A stretch of DNA of 64,000 nucleotides from Streptomyces sp. Mut1. GTDB taxonomy: Bacteria; Actinomycetota; Actinomycetes; Streptomycetales; Streptomycetaceae. Positions 42,617-53,535 of the stretch are shown here, piece by piece (the stretch's first letter is position 1; the number at the start of each line of letters is the position of its first letter). The position numbers were made by a program, and so were the translations under genes. The notes under the pieces were generated by a model. It did not search any database, was not told the origin of the DNA, and saw nothing but the letters and a program-made list of their open reading frames with translations. The stretch spans positions 4,971,501-5,035,500 of the forward strand of contig NZ_CP120997.1 of NCBI RefSeq assembly GCF_030719295.1, given 5' to 3'.

Positions 42617-43801
42617 ATGGGTGGTGACGATGTGCGGCTGCGGGCCGTGGTTTCGCTTGCGCAGACGATGGCCGCGGCGCACACCCCCCGGGGGTGCTGG
42701 CGAGCGGCCGCCCTGGGGGCGTGCGAGGCGCTGGGCGGCAGCTTCGCCGCGCTCTCGGTCTGGGAGCGCGGGCGCGGGCGGCTGAAGGTCCTGGTCAACG
42801 CGGGCGAGCGGGCCGAGGGCGAGGAGGAGTTCCCCGACGAGGAGGTCTATCCGGTCCATCAGTTCCCGGAGATCACCGAGTTCCTGCACGAGCGGTGGGC
42901 CGGCGGCGGCGAGCCGGACGCCTGGGTGGAGACCGCCGAGGGGCCGGTGGACGGGGAGACCGGGCGGGAGGCGGGGGACGGCGGCGCGCACGGGTACGGG
43001 CCCGGCTACTGCCACCAGCGGGTCGCGGCCCTGCGGCGGCGCGGGCGGGGGTGCTGCGTGGTCGCGCCGATCGTCCTGCACGGGCGGGCCTGGGGCGAGC
43101 TGTATGTGGCGCGGCCGGCCGGCGCCCCGGTCTTCGGGCGCGCGGACGCCGACTTCGCCACCGTGCTGGCCGCCGTCGTGGCCGCCGGGCTCGCCCAGAC
43201 CGAGCGCCTGGAGGAGGTGCGCAAGCTCGCCTTCACCGATCCGCTGACCGGCCTCGCCAACCGGCGGGCCGTCGACATGCGGCTGGACGAGGCGGTGGAG
43301 CGGCACCGCGCGGACGATGCCGTGGTCAGCCTGGTGGTCTGCGACCTGAACGGGCTGAAGTGGGTCAACGACACCCATGGCCACGCGGTCGGCGACCGGC
43401 TGCTGGAACGTTTCGGCTCGGTGCTCTCCCGGTGCGGGGCCATGTTGCCCGGCGCGCTGGCCGCCCGGCTCGGCGGGGACGAGTTCTGCCTGCTGGCCGT
43501 GGGGCCGGGGGCGGACGAGGTGGTCGCCGTGGCCACCGAACTCTGCGAGCGGGCGGCCGGGCTGGAATTCGGCAACGGGGTGGCCTGCGGGATCGCCTCC
43601 ACCGGGGACCCGATCGGCCCGGTGGTCTCCGCCCGGCGGCTTTTCCGGCTCGCGGACGCGGCTCAGTACCGGGCGAAGGCGGCCCGCTCGGCGCGCCCGG
43701 TGGTGGCGGGGCGCGACGGCGAGGTCATCCGGCTGGCCGACTCCCCGCCGAAGTCCCCGCACGACCGCCGCAGGCTCCGCGGCAACCGCCCCGAACTGTG
43801 A
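42617..43801 (+). CDS. GAF-GGDEF diguanylate cyclase
   Basis: 394 residues from ATG 42617. Residues 1-200 form a GAF-like sensor (LGACEALGGSFAALSVWERG, then APIVLHGRAWGELYVARPAG). The GGDEF domain follows: LAFTDPLTGLANRRAVDMRLDEAV, VCDLNGLKWVNDTHGHAVGDRLL and the signature LGGDEF with GGDEF at 286-290. It should make c-di-GMP from GTP, the signal sensed by BldD. No I-site (RxxD) is obvious before the signature, so product inhibition may be weak. It probably corresponds to the CdgE type of Streptomyces, from memory of gene order. Soluble; no membrane helix. Confidence 0.92.
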   Translation: MGGDDVRLRAVVSLAQTMAAAHTPRGCWRAAALGACEALGGSFAALSVWERGRGRLKVLVNAGERAEGEEEFPDEEVYPVHQFPEITEFLHERWAGGGEPDAWVETAEGPVDGETGREAGDGGAHGYGPGYCHQRVAALRRRGRGCCVVAPIVLHGRAWGELYVARPAGAPVFGRADADFATVLAAVVAAGLAQTERLEEVRKLAFTDPLTGLANRRAVDMRLDEAVERHRADDAVVSLVVCDLNGLKWVNDTHGHAVGDRLLERFGSVLSRCGAMLPGALAARLGGDEFCLLAVGPGADEVVAVATELCERAAGLEFGNGVACGIASTGDPIGPVVSARRLFRLADAAQYRAKAARSARPVVAGRDGEVIRLADSPPKSPHDRRRLRGNRPEL

Positions 43802-43881
43802 CCGGCGCCCGTGGAAGCCGTAAGGGGTCAACCCGCCGACCGCTGGTGACATGAAGGGTTTCAATCCGTACGCTGCTGAAT

Positions 43882-45432
43882 ATGGATATGCATACAGTCG
43901 TGGTGGGGACGTCCGGTACCACTGCTGAGGACGTCATCGCCGTGGCCCGCGGCAACGCCCGTGTCGAGCTCTCCGCCGCAGCGGTGGCCGCGCTGGCCGC
44001 GGCCCGCGAGATCGTGGACGCGCTCGCCGCCAAGCCCGAGCCGGTCTACGGCGTCTCGACCGGCTTCGGCGCCCTGGCCAGCCGCCACATCAGCCCGGAG
44101 CTCCGCGCGCAGCTCCAGCGCAACATCGTCCGCTCGCATGCCGCCGGAATGGGCCCGCACGTCGAGCGCGAGGTCGTCAGGGCGCTGATGTTCCTGCGGC
44201 TGAAGACGGTCGCCTCCGGCCGTACCGGCGTACGCCCCGAGGTCGCGCAGACCATGGCGGACGTCCTGAACGCGGGCATCACCCCCGTCGTCCACGAGTA
44301 CGGCTCGCTCGGCTGCTCCGGCGACCTGGCGCCCCTGTCGCACTGTGCGCTGACCCTGATGGGCGAGGGCGACGCGGAGGGCCCCGACGGCACCGTCCGC
44401 CCGGCCGGTGAACTCCTCGCCGCGCACGGCATCACCCCGGTCGAGCTGCGCGAGAAGGAGGGCCTGGCCCTCCTCAACGGCACCGACGGCATGCTCGGCA
44501 TGCTGGTCATGGCCCTGGCCGACCTGAAGACCCTCTACACCTCGGCCGACATCACCGCGGCCCTCTCCCTGGAGGCCCTGCTCGGCACCGACAAGGTCCT
44601 CGCCCCCGAGCTGCACGCCATCCGCCCGCACCCCGGCCAGGGCGTCAGCGCGGACAACATGCTGCGGGTGCTCGCCGGGTCCGGCCTCACCGGTCATCAC
44701 CAGGACGACGCGCCGCGCGTCCAGGACGCCTACTCGGTGCGGTGCGCGCCGCAGGTCAATGGGGCCGGCCGGGACACCCTCGCGTACGCCGCGACCGTCG
44801 CCGACCGCGAGCTGGCCTCCTCCGTGGACAACCCGGTCGTCCTGCCCGACGGGCGGGTGGAGTCCAACGGCAACTTCCACGGGGCGCCCGTCGCCTACGT
44901 GCTGGACTTCCTCGCGATCGTCGCCGCCGACCTCGGCTCGATCACCGAGCGCCGCACCGACCGGCTGCTGGACAAGAACCGCTCGCACGGGCTGCCGCCG
45001 TTCCTCGCCGACGACGCGGGCGTCGACTCCGGCCTGATGATCGCCCAGTACACCCAGGCCGCCCTGGTCAGCGAGATGAAGCGGCTCGCCGTGCCGGCCT
45101 CCGCCGACTCCATCCCGTCCTCCGCGATGCAGGAGGACCACGTCTCGATGGGCTGGTCGGCCGCGCGCAAGCTGCGTACCGCCGTCGACAACCTCGCCCG
45201 GATCGTCGCCGTCGAGCTGTACGCGGCGACCCGTGCGATCGAGCTGCGCGCCGCGCAGGGGCTGACCCCGGCGCCCGCCACGCTCGCCGCCGTCGAGGCG
45301 CTGCGGGCTGCGGGCGCCGAGGGCCCCGGACCCGACCGCTTCCTGTCCCCCGACCTGGCCGCCGCCGACGCCTTCGTGCGGGCGGGCGGGCTGGTCTCGG
45401 CCGTGGAGCCGGTCACGGGCCCGCTCGCCTGA
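43882..45432 (+). CDS. hutH: Histidine ammonia-lyase
   Basis: 516 residues from ATG 43882. It converts L-histidine to trans-urocanate and ammonia, the first step of histidine use. Visible motifs are VYGVSTGFGALASRHIS, the MIO-forming triad inside GSLGCSGDLAPLSH, EGLALLNGTDGMLGMLVMAL, QDAYSVRCAPQVNGA, SVDNPVVLPDGRVESNGNFHG and SSAMQEDHVSMGWSAARKL. The triad is Cys145-Ser146-Gly147, not the common Ala-Ser-Gly, as I recall also for S. griseus HutH. No other hut gene is adjacent. The stop is followed by a strong hairpin. Confidence 0.96.
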   Translation: MDMHTVVVGTSGTTAEDVIAVARGNARVELSAAAVAALAAAREIVDALAAKPEPVYGVSTGFGALASRHISPELRAQLQRNIVRSHAAGMGPHVEREVVRALMFLRLKTVASGRTGVRPEVAQTMADVLNAGITPVVHEYGSLGCSGDLAPLSHCALTLMGEGDAEGPDGTVRPAGELLAAHGITPVELREKEGLALLNGTDGMLGMLVMALADLKTLYTSADITAALSLEALLGTDKVLAPELHAIRPHPGQGVSADNMLRVLAGSGLTGHHQDDAPRVQDAYSVRCAPQVNGAGRDTLAYAATVADRELASSVDNPVVLPDGRVESNGNFHGAPVAYVLDFLAIVAADLGSITERRTDRLLDKNRSHGLPPFLADDAGVDSGLMIAQYTQAALVSEMKRLAVPASADSIPSSAMQEDHVSMGWSAARKLRTAVDNLARIVAVELYAATRAIELRAAQGLTPAPATLAAVEALRAAGAEGPGPDRFLSPDLAAADAFVRAGGLVSAVEPVTGPLA

Positions 45433-45450
45433 TCAGGACGCGTACGGCCC

Positions 45451-45500
45451 GTACGCGGGAAGCGGCCACCGGACATCTCCGGTGGCCGCTTCCCGCGTAC
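45451..45500. terminator. Bidirectional hairpin terminator after hutH
   Basis: A 22-bp perfect inverted repeat (45451-45472 and 45479-45500, loop 6) lies between hutH and the convergent small-protein gene. Confidence 0.8.
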
Positions 45501-45508
45501 CGCACGCG

Positions 45509-45799
45509 TCAGACGGCGGGCCTGGGGCTCGTACGGCGGGAGGAATAGGTCACGAAACCCGCCCCGACGCCCAGGAAGGCCACCCCGCCGAGCAGATACG
45601 GCGTGGTGTCGACGCCCGTCCCGGTGTCGGCGAGCGTCGCGGAGTCGGCGTCCGCGCCGGCCACCGACGCGGTGCCGGCCGCCGTGCCGGGCGCGGGCCC
45701 GGTGTCGTCGGTGGCGTTCGCCGAGGGGACGAACCACAGGGCGCACAGCAGGGTTCCCGCAGCGGTGGCGGTCAGGAGCGGGCGGCGGATGACGGTCAC
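45509..45799 (-). CDS. Small secreted protein with LAxTG-type sortase signal
   Basis: 96 residues from GTG 45799. Signal peptide: MTVIRRPLLTATAAGTLLCALWFVPSANA. A short Thr/Ala/Asp-rich middle (about 35 residues) is followed by LADTG, a hydrophobic helix (YLLGGVAFLGVGAGFVTY) and the basic tail SSRRTSPRPAV. This is a cell-wall sorting signal; LAxTG is the motif used by class E sortases in Streptomyces. The mature protein would be a short wall-linked peptide with no known domain. It is convergent with hutH. No sortase gene lies in the window. Confidence 0.75.
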   Translation of the reverse strand: MTVIRRPLLTATAAGTLLCALWFVPSANATDDTGPAPGTAAGTASVAGADADSATLADTGTGVDTTPYLLGGVAFLGVGAGFVTYSSRRTSPRPAV

Positions 45800-45905
45800 G
45801 GAATCGATCCCCTTTACGACAGCCGTGAGGAGGGCTCGGACCGATGCTAATGAACGCAGCGGGTCGCGGGAAAGGGATGGCGGCCAGAGGCTTAATGTCC
45901 GCCCC

Positions 45906-46370
45906 ATGAGCACTTCCGAGTCATCTGGAACATTCGCCTCCGCGCGGTACGTCCGCCTCCGGGTCGACATGGTGGTGGAGATCACCGACCCCGACGCCCT
46001 CAGCGGAACCGCCCTGGAGAGCCTGGCCGCCGAGTACGGGGAGCCCGGCGGCGAGGACGCCGAGGAACGCACGCATGCCGAGGCGGCGGTACGGGAAGAC
46101 GGAGCGGAGGCCCTCGCCTCGCTGATCGACCCGTTCGACCTGGTCGGCGAGGTGCCCGGCGTCGAGCTGACCCAGGCCTCCTGGAGCAGCGAGAGCATCG
46201 ACTACGACCCCGACGACCCGGACGCCTGGGAGGACGACGAGGACGACGAGGACGGCGAGGGGGACAGCGGAAAGGACGTCTGGGAGGACGAGGGCGGCCG
46301 GGGAGCCTTCGGTATCCCGCACAATGGAGAAGAGGCCGGCGGCAACGGCGGCCCGGAGCGGCGGGTCTGA
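45906..46370 (+). CDS. Acidic protein of unknown function
   Basis: 154 residues from ATG 45906. The N half may be folded (SARYVRLRVDMVVEITDPDALSGTALESLAAEYG, then ALASLIDPFDLVGEVPGVELTQASWSSESIDY). The C half is a long acidic stretch rich in Asp/Glu (DPDDPDAWEDDEDDEDGEGD), likely disordered. There is no signal peptide or helix pair, so it should be cytoplasmic. I recognise no family. It is divergent from the LAxTG protein gene with 106 bases between starts. Confidence 0.7.
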   Translation: MSTSESSGTFASARYVRLRVDMVVEITDPDALSGTALESLAAEYGEPGGEDAEERTHAEAAVREDGAEALASLIDPFDLVGEVPGVELTQASWSSESIDYDPDDPDAWEDDEDDEDGEGDSGKDVWEDEGGRGAFGIPHNGEEAGGNGGPERRV

Positions 46371-46601
46371 CCTGTGGGAACACGGCCCCGGCCCGCCCGC
46401 GGCGGCCCGGGGCCGGCCTGTGCCGCGGACACGGGAACCACCGCCCCCGGCACGGCGTCGATGAGTGGTGTTCCCCACATCTTCGGCGGACGTGGAACGG
46501 GAATCCCGTACAGGGGGTTCTTGGAACATTGACGGGGTTTCGTCCGTGGGGGGCCCTGCTCGGGGTTTTCGGGGAATTCGGCAACGATGGAGAAGCGTGT
46601 G

Positions 46602-47852
46602 ATGACGGACAGCAAGCGGCGCAAGGGCCTGATGGCCGCGTCCGCACTGCTCGGCGGCGTACTGGTGCTTTCCGCCTGCGACGACGGCGGCGACAAGGGC
46701 GGTCCCAGCCCCGAGAGCTCGAAGTCCCAGGCGGCCGACGTCGACAAGGCGGCGGCCCAGGAAACCTCCGAGGCACAGATAACGATCTCGCCCAAGAACG
46801 GCGCGACCAACGCGAGCATCAACAACGCCGCCAAGGTCGCCGTCGCCAAGGGCAAGCTGACCGCCGTCACCATGACGACCGCGGCCGGGGACAGCGTCAA
46901 GGGCACCCTCGCCGCCGACGGCACGAGCTGGCAGCCCGACGCCCAGCTGGAGCGCTCCACCACCTACAAGATCAGCGCGACGGCCGAGGACTCCAAGGGC
47001 CGCGAGGCCCACGAGAACTCCTCCTTCACCACCGTCTCGCCGGACAAGAGCTTCATCGGGAACTTCACCCCCGAGGACGGCTCCACCGTCGGCGTCGGCA
47101 TGCCCGTCTCGATCAACTTCAACAAGCCGATCACCGACACCAAGGCCGTCCAGGACGGCATCAAGGTGACGTCCAGCAGCGGCCAGCAGGTCGTCGGCCA
47201 CTGGTTCAACTCGCAGCGCCTGGACCTGCGCCCCGAGGACTACTGGCAGGCCGGGTCGACCGTCACCCTGAAGCTGTCCCTGGACGGCGTCGAGGGCTCG
47301 GACGGCGTCTACGGCGTCCAGCAGAAGACCGTCACCTTCAAGGTCGGCCGCAACCAGGTCTCGACGGTCGACGCCAAGACCCACATGATGACCGTCACCC
47401 GGGACGGCAAGACGGTCAAGACCATCCCGATCTCCGCCGGCTCGCCCGACAACCCGACGTACAACGGACAGATGGTGATCTCCGAGAAGTACAAGGAGAC
47501 CCGGATGGACGGCTCGACGGTCGGCTTCACGGACGACGACGGCAAGGGCGAGTACGACATCAAGGACGTCCCGCACGCCATGCGGCTGTCCACCTCGGGC
47601 ACCTTCATCCACGGCAACTACTGGGGCAAGGGCATCTTCGGCAGCGCCAACACCAGCCACGGCTGCGTCGGCCTCGCCGACGTCAAGGGCGCCGGTGACG
47701 CCGACCAGCCCGCCGCCTGGTTCTACAACAACTCCATGATCGGTGACATCGTCATCGTGAAGAACTCCCCGGACAAGACGATCCAGCCCTCCAACGGCCT
47801 CAACGGCTGGAACATGAGCTGGTCCGAGTGGACGGCGGGCTCCGCCGCCTGA
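46602..47852 (+). CDS. L,D-transpeptidase lipoprotein
   Basis: 416 residues from ATG 46602, chosen because GGAGAAG lies eight bases upstream (ATG 46587 is also in frame). A signal peptide with lipobox LSAC (Cys near residue 26) anchors it to the membrane. Two Ig-like domains follow (about 60-150 and 150-250). The YkuD catalytic domain then shows HAMRLSTSGTFIHGNYW and SANTSHGCVGLADV with the nucleophile Cys and its His. It forms 3-3 cross-links in peptidoglycan. The layout is that of mycobacterial LdtMt2. A 24-bp hairpin terminates the gene. Confidence 0.94.
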   Translation: MTDSKRRKGLMAASALLGGVLVLSACDDGGDKGGPSPESSKSQAADVDKAAAQETSEAQITISPKNGATNASINNAAKVAVAKGKLTAVTMTTAAGDSVKGTLAADGTSWQPDAQLERSTTYKISATAEDSKGREAHENSSFTTVSPDKSFIGNFTPEDGSTVGVGMPVSINFNKPITDTKAVQDGIKVTSSSGQQVVGHWFNSQRLDLRPEDYWQAGSTVTLKLSLDGVEGSDGVYGVQQKTVTFKVGRNQVSTVDAKTHMMTVTRDGKTVKTIPISAGSPDNPTYNGQMVISEKYKETRMDGSTVGFTDDDGKGEYDIKDVPHAMRLSTSGTFIHGNYWGKGIFGSANTSHGCVGLADVKGAGDADQPAAWFYNNSMIGDIVIVKNSPDKTIQPSNGLNGWNMSWSEWTAGSAA

Positions 47853-47881
47853 CCGGCCCGTCCGGCGCTTCTCCCCACCCC

Positions 47882-47943
47882 GTACGCCGAAGGCGGCGGC
47901 ACCGGCCCCCAGCAGGGCTCCGGTGCCGCCGCCTTCGGCGTAC
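47882..47943. terminator. Very long hairpin terminator
   Basis: A 24-bp perfect inverted repeat (47882-47905 and 47920-47943, loop 14) lies 29 bases after the L,D-transpeptidase stop and about 70 bases before the ABC permease start. Confidence 0.8.
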
Positions 47944-48011
47944 CCGGGGTTCTCATCCGGCTCTCATGGTGGCCTTAACCCACCATCACAAGCCGTCCCT
48001 AACCTCGCGCC

Positions 48012-49481
48012 ATGTTCTTCACCTACCTCCGGCGCGAGCTGCGCCGCCGCAGAAAGGCGGCGCTCGTCGTCGCCTCCGGGCTCGCCCTCGGCATCGCGCT
48101 CGTCATCATCGTCAGCTCGGTCTCCTCGGGCATGAGCAAGGCCCAGGACAAGGTCCTGGAATCGCTGTACGGCCTCGGCACGGACATGACCGTCACCAAG
48201 GCCGCCGCGGCACCGGGGTCCGGCAGCGGCGAACGGCCCAAGTTCGAGTTCGACGCCAAGGACAGCGACGACGACGAGACCCAGAGCACCGACCGGGTCA
48301 TGGTCCAGGGCTTCCAGACCCTGGCGTCCTCCACCGTCGACAAGGTCGGCAAGCAGGACGGCGTCGCCGGCGCGGTCGGCGGGCTGAGCCTGTCCGTCAT
48401 GAAGGTGGACGGCCAGTTCAAGCGCGGTGAGTTCAAGCAGGAGGGCGGCACGGGCCAGGGCGGCGGCCGGGGACCCGGCGGCGGGGGCAGCAGCCAGCCG
48501 CAGGGCGAGGTCAGGGGCGGCGGCGCCTCCTTCGACGTCAACTCCTACACGGTGTACGGCACCGACGTCACCCAGCAGGACCTCGGCCCGCTCACCTCGT
48601 CGAAGATCACCTCGGGCCGCACGTTCAGGACGACCGAGACCAACGCCGCGGTGGCCGTGGCCGACTCCGCCTACGCCAAGGAGAAGACCCTCTCCACCGG
48701 CAAGACGGTGACCATCAGCGGCACCGAGTTCACGATCATCGGTGTCTCGACGGCCGACAGCGGCGACGCGGCCGCCAACCTCTACATCCCGCTCCAGCGG
48801 GCGCAGACCCTCTCCGACTCGAAGAACAAGGTCACCACGGTCTACGTCAAGGCCGCGGACTCGCAGAAGATCGACAGCGTCAAGGCCACCATCCAGAAGA
48901 ACATCCCGGGCACCACGGTCACCACGTCCGCCGACCTCGCGGACACCGTGTCCGGCTCCCTCTCCACCGCCTCCGACCTGGCCTCCAGCGTCGGCAAATG
49001 GCTCTCCATCGCCGTCCTGATCGCCGCGTTCCTGGTCGCCGGGCTCCTCACCTCCTCGGCCGTCAGCCGCCGCGTGCGCGAGTTCGGCACGCTCAAGGCG
49101 CTCGGCTGGAAGAGCGGCCGGGTCACCCGCCAGGTCGTCGGCGAGGCCCTCGTCAACGGCCTGATGGGCGGCGTCCTCGGCATCGCCATCGGCCTGGCCG
49201 GGGCATACGCCGTCACCGCCGTCAGCCCCACCCTCACCGCCGAGCTCGGCTCCTCCGGCGGCGGAGGCGGGATGCGCGGCGGCGGCCTGATGGGCGGCGG
49301 CGGGCCCGGCCGGCAGAGCGCCTCCAAGGCCCTCGACATCGCGCTGACCGCCCCCGTCTCCCTCTCCATCATCCTGGTCGCCGTCGTCCTGGCCGTGGCG
49401 GGCGGGCTGATCGCGGGCGCCTTCGGCGGCTGGCGCGCCTCCCGGCTGCGCCCCGCCGACGCGCTGCGCCGCGTCGAGTAG
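48012..49481 (+). CDS. MacB/FtsX-type ABC transporter permease
   Basis: 489 residues from ATG 48012. An N-terminal helix (ALVVASGLALGIALVIIVSSVSSG) is followed by a large extracellular MacB-like core domain of about 280 residues (for example DVTQQDLGPLTSSKITSGR). Three helices follow at the C-terminus, with the FtsX motif REFGTLKALGWKSGRVTRQVVGEALVNGLMGGVLGIAIGLAGA. A Gly/Met-rich loop (GGGGGMRGGGLMGGGGPG) lies between the last helices. It ends GGWRASRLRPADALRRVE, as usual in this family. With the ATPase 31 bases downstream it should export a peptide, lipid or drug. It carries no own nucleotide-binding domain. Confidence 0.93.
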   Translation: MFFTYLRRELRRRRKAALVVASGLALGIALVIIVSSVSSGMSKAQDKVLESLYGLGTDMTVTKAAAAPGSGSGERPKFEFDAKDSDDDETQSTDRVMVQGFQTLASSTVDKVGKQDGVAGAVGGLSLSVMKVDGQFKRGEFKQEGGTGQGGGRGPGGGGSSQPQGEVRGGGASFDVNSYTVYGTDVTQQDLGPLTSSKITSGRTFRTTETNAAVAVADSAYAKEKTLSTGKTVTISGTEFTIIGVSTADSGDAAANLYIPLQRAQTLSDSKNKVTTVYVKAADSQKIDSVKATIQKNIPGTTVTTSADLADTVSGSLSTASDLASSVGKWLSIAVLIAAFLVAGLLTSSAVSRRVREFGTLKALGWKSGRVTRQVVGEALVNGLMGGVLGIAIGLAGAYAVTAVSPTLTAELGSSGGGGGMRGGGLMGGGGPGRQSASKALDIALTAPVSLSIILVAVVLAVAGGLIAGAFGGWRASRLRPADALRRVE

Positions 49482-49512
49482 CCCACCTCCGTACCCCGTC
49501 AGGAGAACCCCC

Positions 49513-50196
49513 ATGTACACGCTTCAAGGCGTCACCAAGCAGTACAAGCGCGGCAAGTCCACCGTGCACGCCCTCGCCGGCGTCGACCTCACCATCGAGG
49601 ACGGCGGCCGCCTGGTCATCCAGGGCCCGACCGGAGGCGGCAAGTCCACGCTGCTCCAGATGCTCGGCGGCCTGGACCGCCCCACGGCGGGCAGCGTCGA
49701 ACTCGACGGCGTGGACCTCGCCGGGCTCAGCGAGGCCAAGCTCACCAAGGTGCGCGCCCAGAACATCGGCTTCGTCTTCCAGAGCTTCAACCTCATCCCC
49801 ACGCTCACCGCCCAGGAGAACGTCGAGACCGCCCTCGTACCGCTGGGCGTCAAGGCGTCCGAGCGGCGCGGAAGAGCCGCCGAGGCGCTGGAATCGGTCG
49901 GCCTCGGCGAGCGTCTCGGGCATGTGCCCAGCGAGATGTCCGGCGGCCAGCAGCAGCGCGTCGCCATCGCGCGGGCCCTGGTCAAGCGGCCCAAGGTGCT
50001 GCTCGCCGACGAGCCCACCGGCAACCTCGACGAGTCCATGCGCGACGAGATCATGGAGGTGCTGGAGACCCTGTGGAAGGAGCACGGGCTCACTTTCATC
50101 ATGGTCACCCACGACAGCTCCATCGCGCGGCGCGCCCCGCGCCTGGCCACCATCCGCAAGGGCAAGGTCACCATCACGGAGAACGCCGCGGCCTGA
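49513..50196 (+). CDS. ABC transporter ATP-binding protein (LolD/MacB type)
   Basis: 227 residues from ATG 49513 with AGGAGAA upstream. Walker A is GPTGGGKST, the Q-loop region is FVFQSFNLIPTLTAQENVE, the signature is MSGGQQQRVAIARALV, Walker B is VLLADEPTGNLDESM and the H-loop is TFIMVTHDSS. It pairs with the MacB-type permease just upstream. The substrate is unknown. No two-component system, which often controls such exporters, is adjacent. Confidence 0.95.
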   Translation: MYTLQGVTKQYKRGKSTVHALAGVDLTIEDGGRLVIQGPTGGGKSTLLQMLGGLDRPTAGSVELDGVDLAGLSEAKLTKVRAQNIGFVFQSFNLIPTLTAQENVETALVPLGVKASERRGRAAEALESVGLGERLGHVPSEMSGGQQQRVAIARALVKRPKVLLADEPTGNLDESMRDEIMEVLETLWKEHGLTFIMVTHDSSIARRAPRLATIRKGKVTITENAAA

Positions 50197-50351
50197 GCCG
50201 CCCGCCTCCACCGCTTCGGCCGCCGCCGGCGGGCCGCCCCGGCCCCCGGCGGCTTCCCGCATGACCTCGCGGGTAATCGACGCGTCCCGGCGCCCCCGGC
50301 AGCATGGTGCCCATCAGCCGACGGACCGCCGCAGAAGACGGAGGGCGAGAC

Positions 50352-50711
50352 ATGACCGCCTACGCGATCGCACACCTGTACCCCGAAGGGCGCCCCAGCG
50401 AGGAGGTCATCGAGTACATCGACCGCATCCAGTCGACGATGGACCCCTTCGGGGGCCGCTTCCTGGTCCACAACACCCCCGTCGAGGTGGTCGAGGGCGA
50501 CTGGCCGGGCGCGGTGGTCGTGCTGGGCTTCCCCGGCATGGACGCGGCACGCGCCTGGTACGCCACCCCGGCCTACCAGGAGCTGATCCCGCTGCGGGCC
50601 CGGAACATGGCGGGCGACCTGGTGCTCGTGGACGGTGTGGGCCCGGACTACGACGCGTCGGCGACGGCCGCCGCGATGCGGACCGCGATCGGCGGCGCCC
50701 CGGGGGTGTAG
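50352..50711 (+). CDS. DUF1330-family protein
   Basis: 119 residues from ATG 50352 (GGAGGGCGAGAC upstream; ATG 50304 is less likely). TAYAIAHLYPEG, GGRFLVHNTPVEVVEGDWPGAVVVLGFPGMDAARAWYATPAYQELIPLR are the conserved DUF1330 blocks, a ferredoxin-like alpha/beta barrel dimer fold. The biochemical role of the family is not settled. It appears to be transcribed alone, 156 bases after the ABC ATPase. Confidence 0.88.
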   Translation: MTAYAIAHLYPEGRPSEEVIEYIDRIQSTMDPFGGRFLVHNTPVEVVEGDWPGAVVVLGFPGMDAARAWYATPAYQELIPLRARNMAGDLVLVDGVGPDYDASATAAAMRTAIGGAPGV

Positions 50712-50827
50712 CGGGCTGCACCCCCTTCCGGGAGGCAGATCCCTCGTGGCGCGACGCGGCGGCGGGAACGATGGAGGCACAGCCGGAACACCGGTCCGGC
50801 CTTCCCGCCACTCTCCGGAGGAAACCC

Positions 50828-50998
50828 ATGAAGCCCCTTCTGTGGACCGTGCTCCTCGCCGCACTCGTGGCCAACGTCTCGCTCAGCTTCGTGGTGGATC
50901 AGAACGGCACGCACATCGCGCTGAGCGTCGTCTCCGGCGTGGCGGTGCTGGCCTCCGGCGCGGGTCTGTGGGCGCTGCGCGGCCCCCGTGAGGACTGA
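50828..50998 (+). CDS. 56-residue membrane protein
   Basis: ATG 50828 has an excellent ribosome site (GGAGGAAA). The product MKPLLWTVLLAALVANVSLS is followed by FVVDQNGTHIALSVVSGVAV and LASGAGLWALRGPRED, giving two hydrophobic helices with a short outer loop. I do not recognise the family. Codon bias fits a real gene. It lies 116 bases after the DUF1330 gene in the same direction. Confidence 0.7.
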   Translation: MKPLLWTVLLAALVANVSLSFVVDQNGTHIALSVVSGVAVLASGAGLWALRGPRED

Positions 50999-52725
<1,727 letters not shown>

Positions 52726-52743
52726 GCCGCTGACGCCGTGATC

Positions 52744-52783
52744 CGCCGAAGGGCCGGGGGAATCCTCCCCCGGCCCTTCGGCG
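52744..52783. terminator. Bidirectional hairpin terminator
   Basis: An 18-bp perfect inverted repeat (52744-52761 and 52766-52783, loop 4) lies between convergent gdhA and msrA. Confidence 0.8.
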
Positions 52784-52794
52784 TACGTCCGTGC

Positions 52795-53460
52795 TCAGCC
52801 CTCCGCCGGGGCCACGCCCACCGGGCAGGAGACGCCCGTGCCGCCGATGCCGCAGTAGCCGGCCGGGTTCTTGTCCAGGTACTGCTGGTGGTCCGGCTCG
52901 GCGGGCCAGAAGGCGCGGCCCTCGGCCGGGAGGATCTCCGTGGTGATCCCGCCGTGGCCGGAGGCCGTCAGGACCTTCTGGTACGCCTCGCGGGAGGCCT
53001 CGGCGGCGGCCGCCTGGGCGGGGGAGTGGGTGTAGAGCGCGGAGCGGTACTGGGTGCCCACGTCGTTGCCCTGGCGGAAGCCCTGGGTGGGGTCGTGCGA
53101 CTCCCAGAACAGCTTCAGCAGCTCGGCGTACGTGACGACACCCGGGTCGTACACGACGCGGACCGCCTCCGTGTGGCCGGTCAGACCCGAGCAGACCTCT
53201 TCGTAGGCGGGGTTCTCGGTGTAGCCGCCCTGGTAGCCGACGAGCGTCGTCCAGACGCCGTCCGTCTGCCAGAACTTGCGCTCGGCACCCCAGAAACAGC
53301 CCAGCGCGAAGTCCGCGGTCTCCAGGCCCTCCGGATACGGGCCGAGCAGGCTGTTGCCCAGGACCGTGTGGCGGGACGGGACGGTGAACTCCGGGGCGGG
53401 ACGGCCGCGCAGGGCTTCCTCCTGGGTGGGGAGCTGGGGGGTGCGGCGGTGCAGGAACAT
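52795..53460 (-). CDS. msrA: Peptide methionine-S-sulfoxide reductase
   Basis: 221 residues from ATG 53460, with GGAGGAG upstream. The catalytic motif [11 protein letters not shown] has Cys55. [33 protein letters not shown] and [26 protein letters not shown] are MsrA blocks. Two further Cys near the end ([15 protein letters not shown]) can serve as resolving residues. It repairs S-methionine sulfoxide in proteins. An N-terminal extension of about 45 residues precedes the domain, as in E. coli MsrA. Confidence 0.95.
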   Translation of the reverse strand: MFLHRRTPQLPTQEEALRGRPAPEFTVPSRHTVLGNSLLGPYPEGLETADFALGCFWGAERKFWQTDGVWTTLVGYQGGYTENPAYEEVCSGLTGHTEAVRVVYDPGVVTYAELLKLFWESHDPTQGFRQGNDVGTQYRSALYTHSPAQAAAAEASREAYQKVLTASGHGGITTEILPAEGRAFWPAEPDHQQYLDKNPAGYCGIGGTGVSCPVGVAPAEG

Positions 53461-53535
53461 GCGGGGGCTCCTCCTGGGTCGGCGTGCTGTCCGTACAACG
53501 CGCCGGGCGCCCCGCGGATTCCTGCGGACCCCCGC

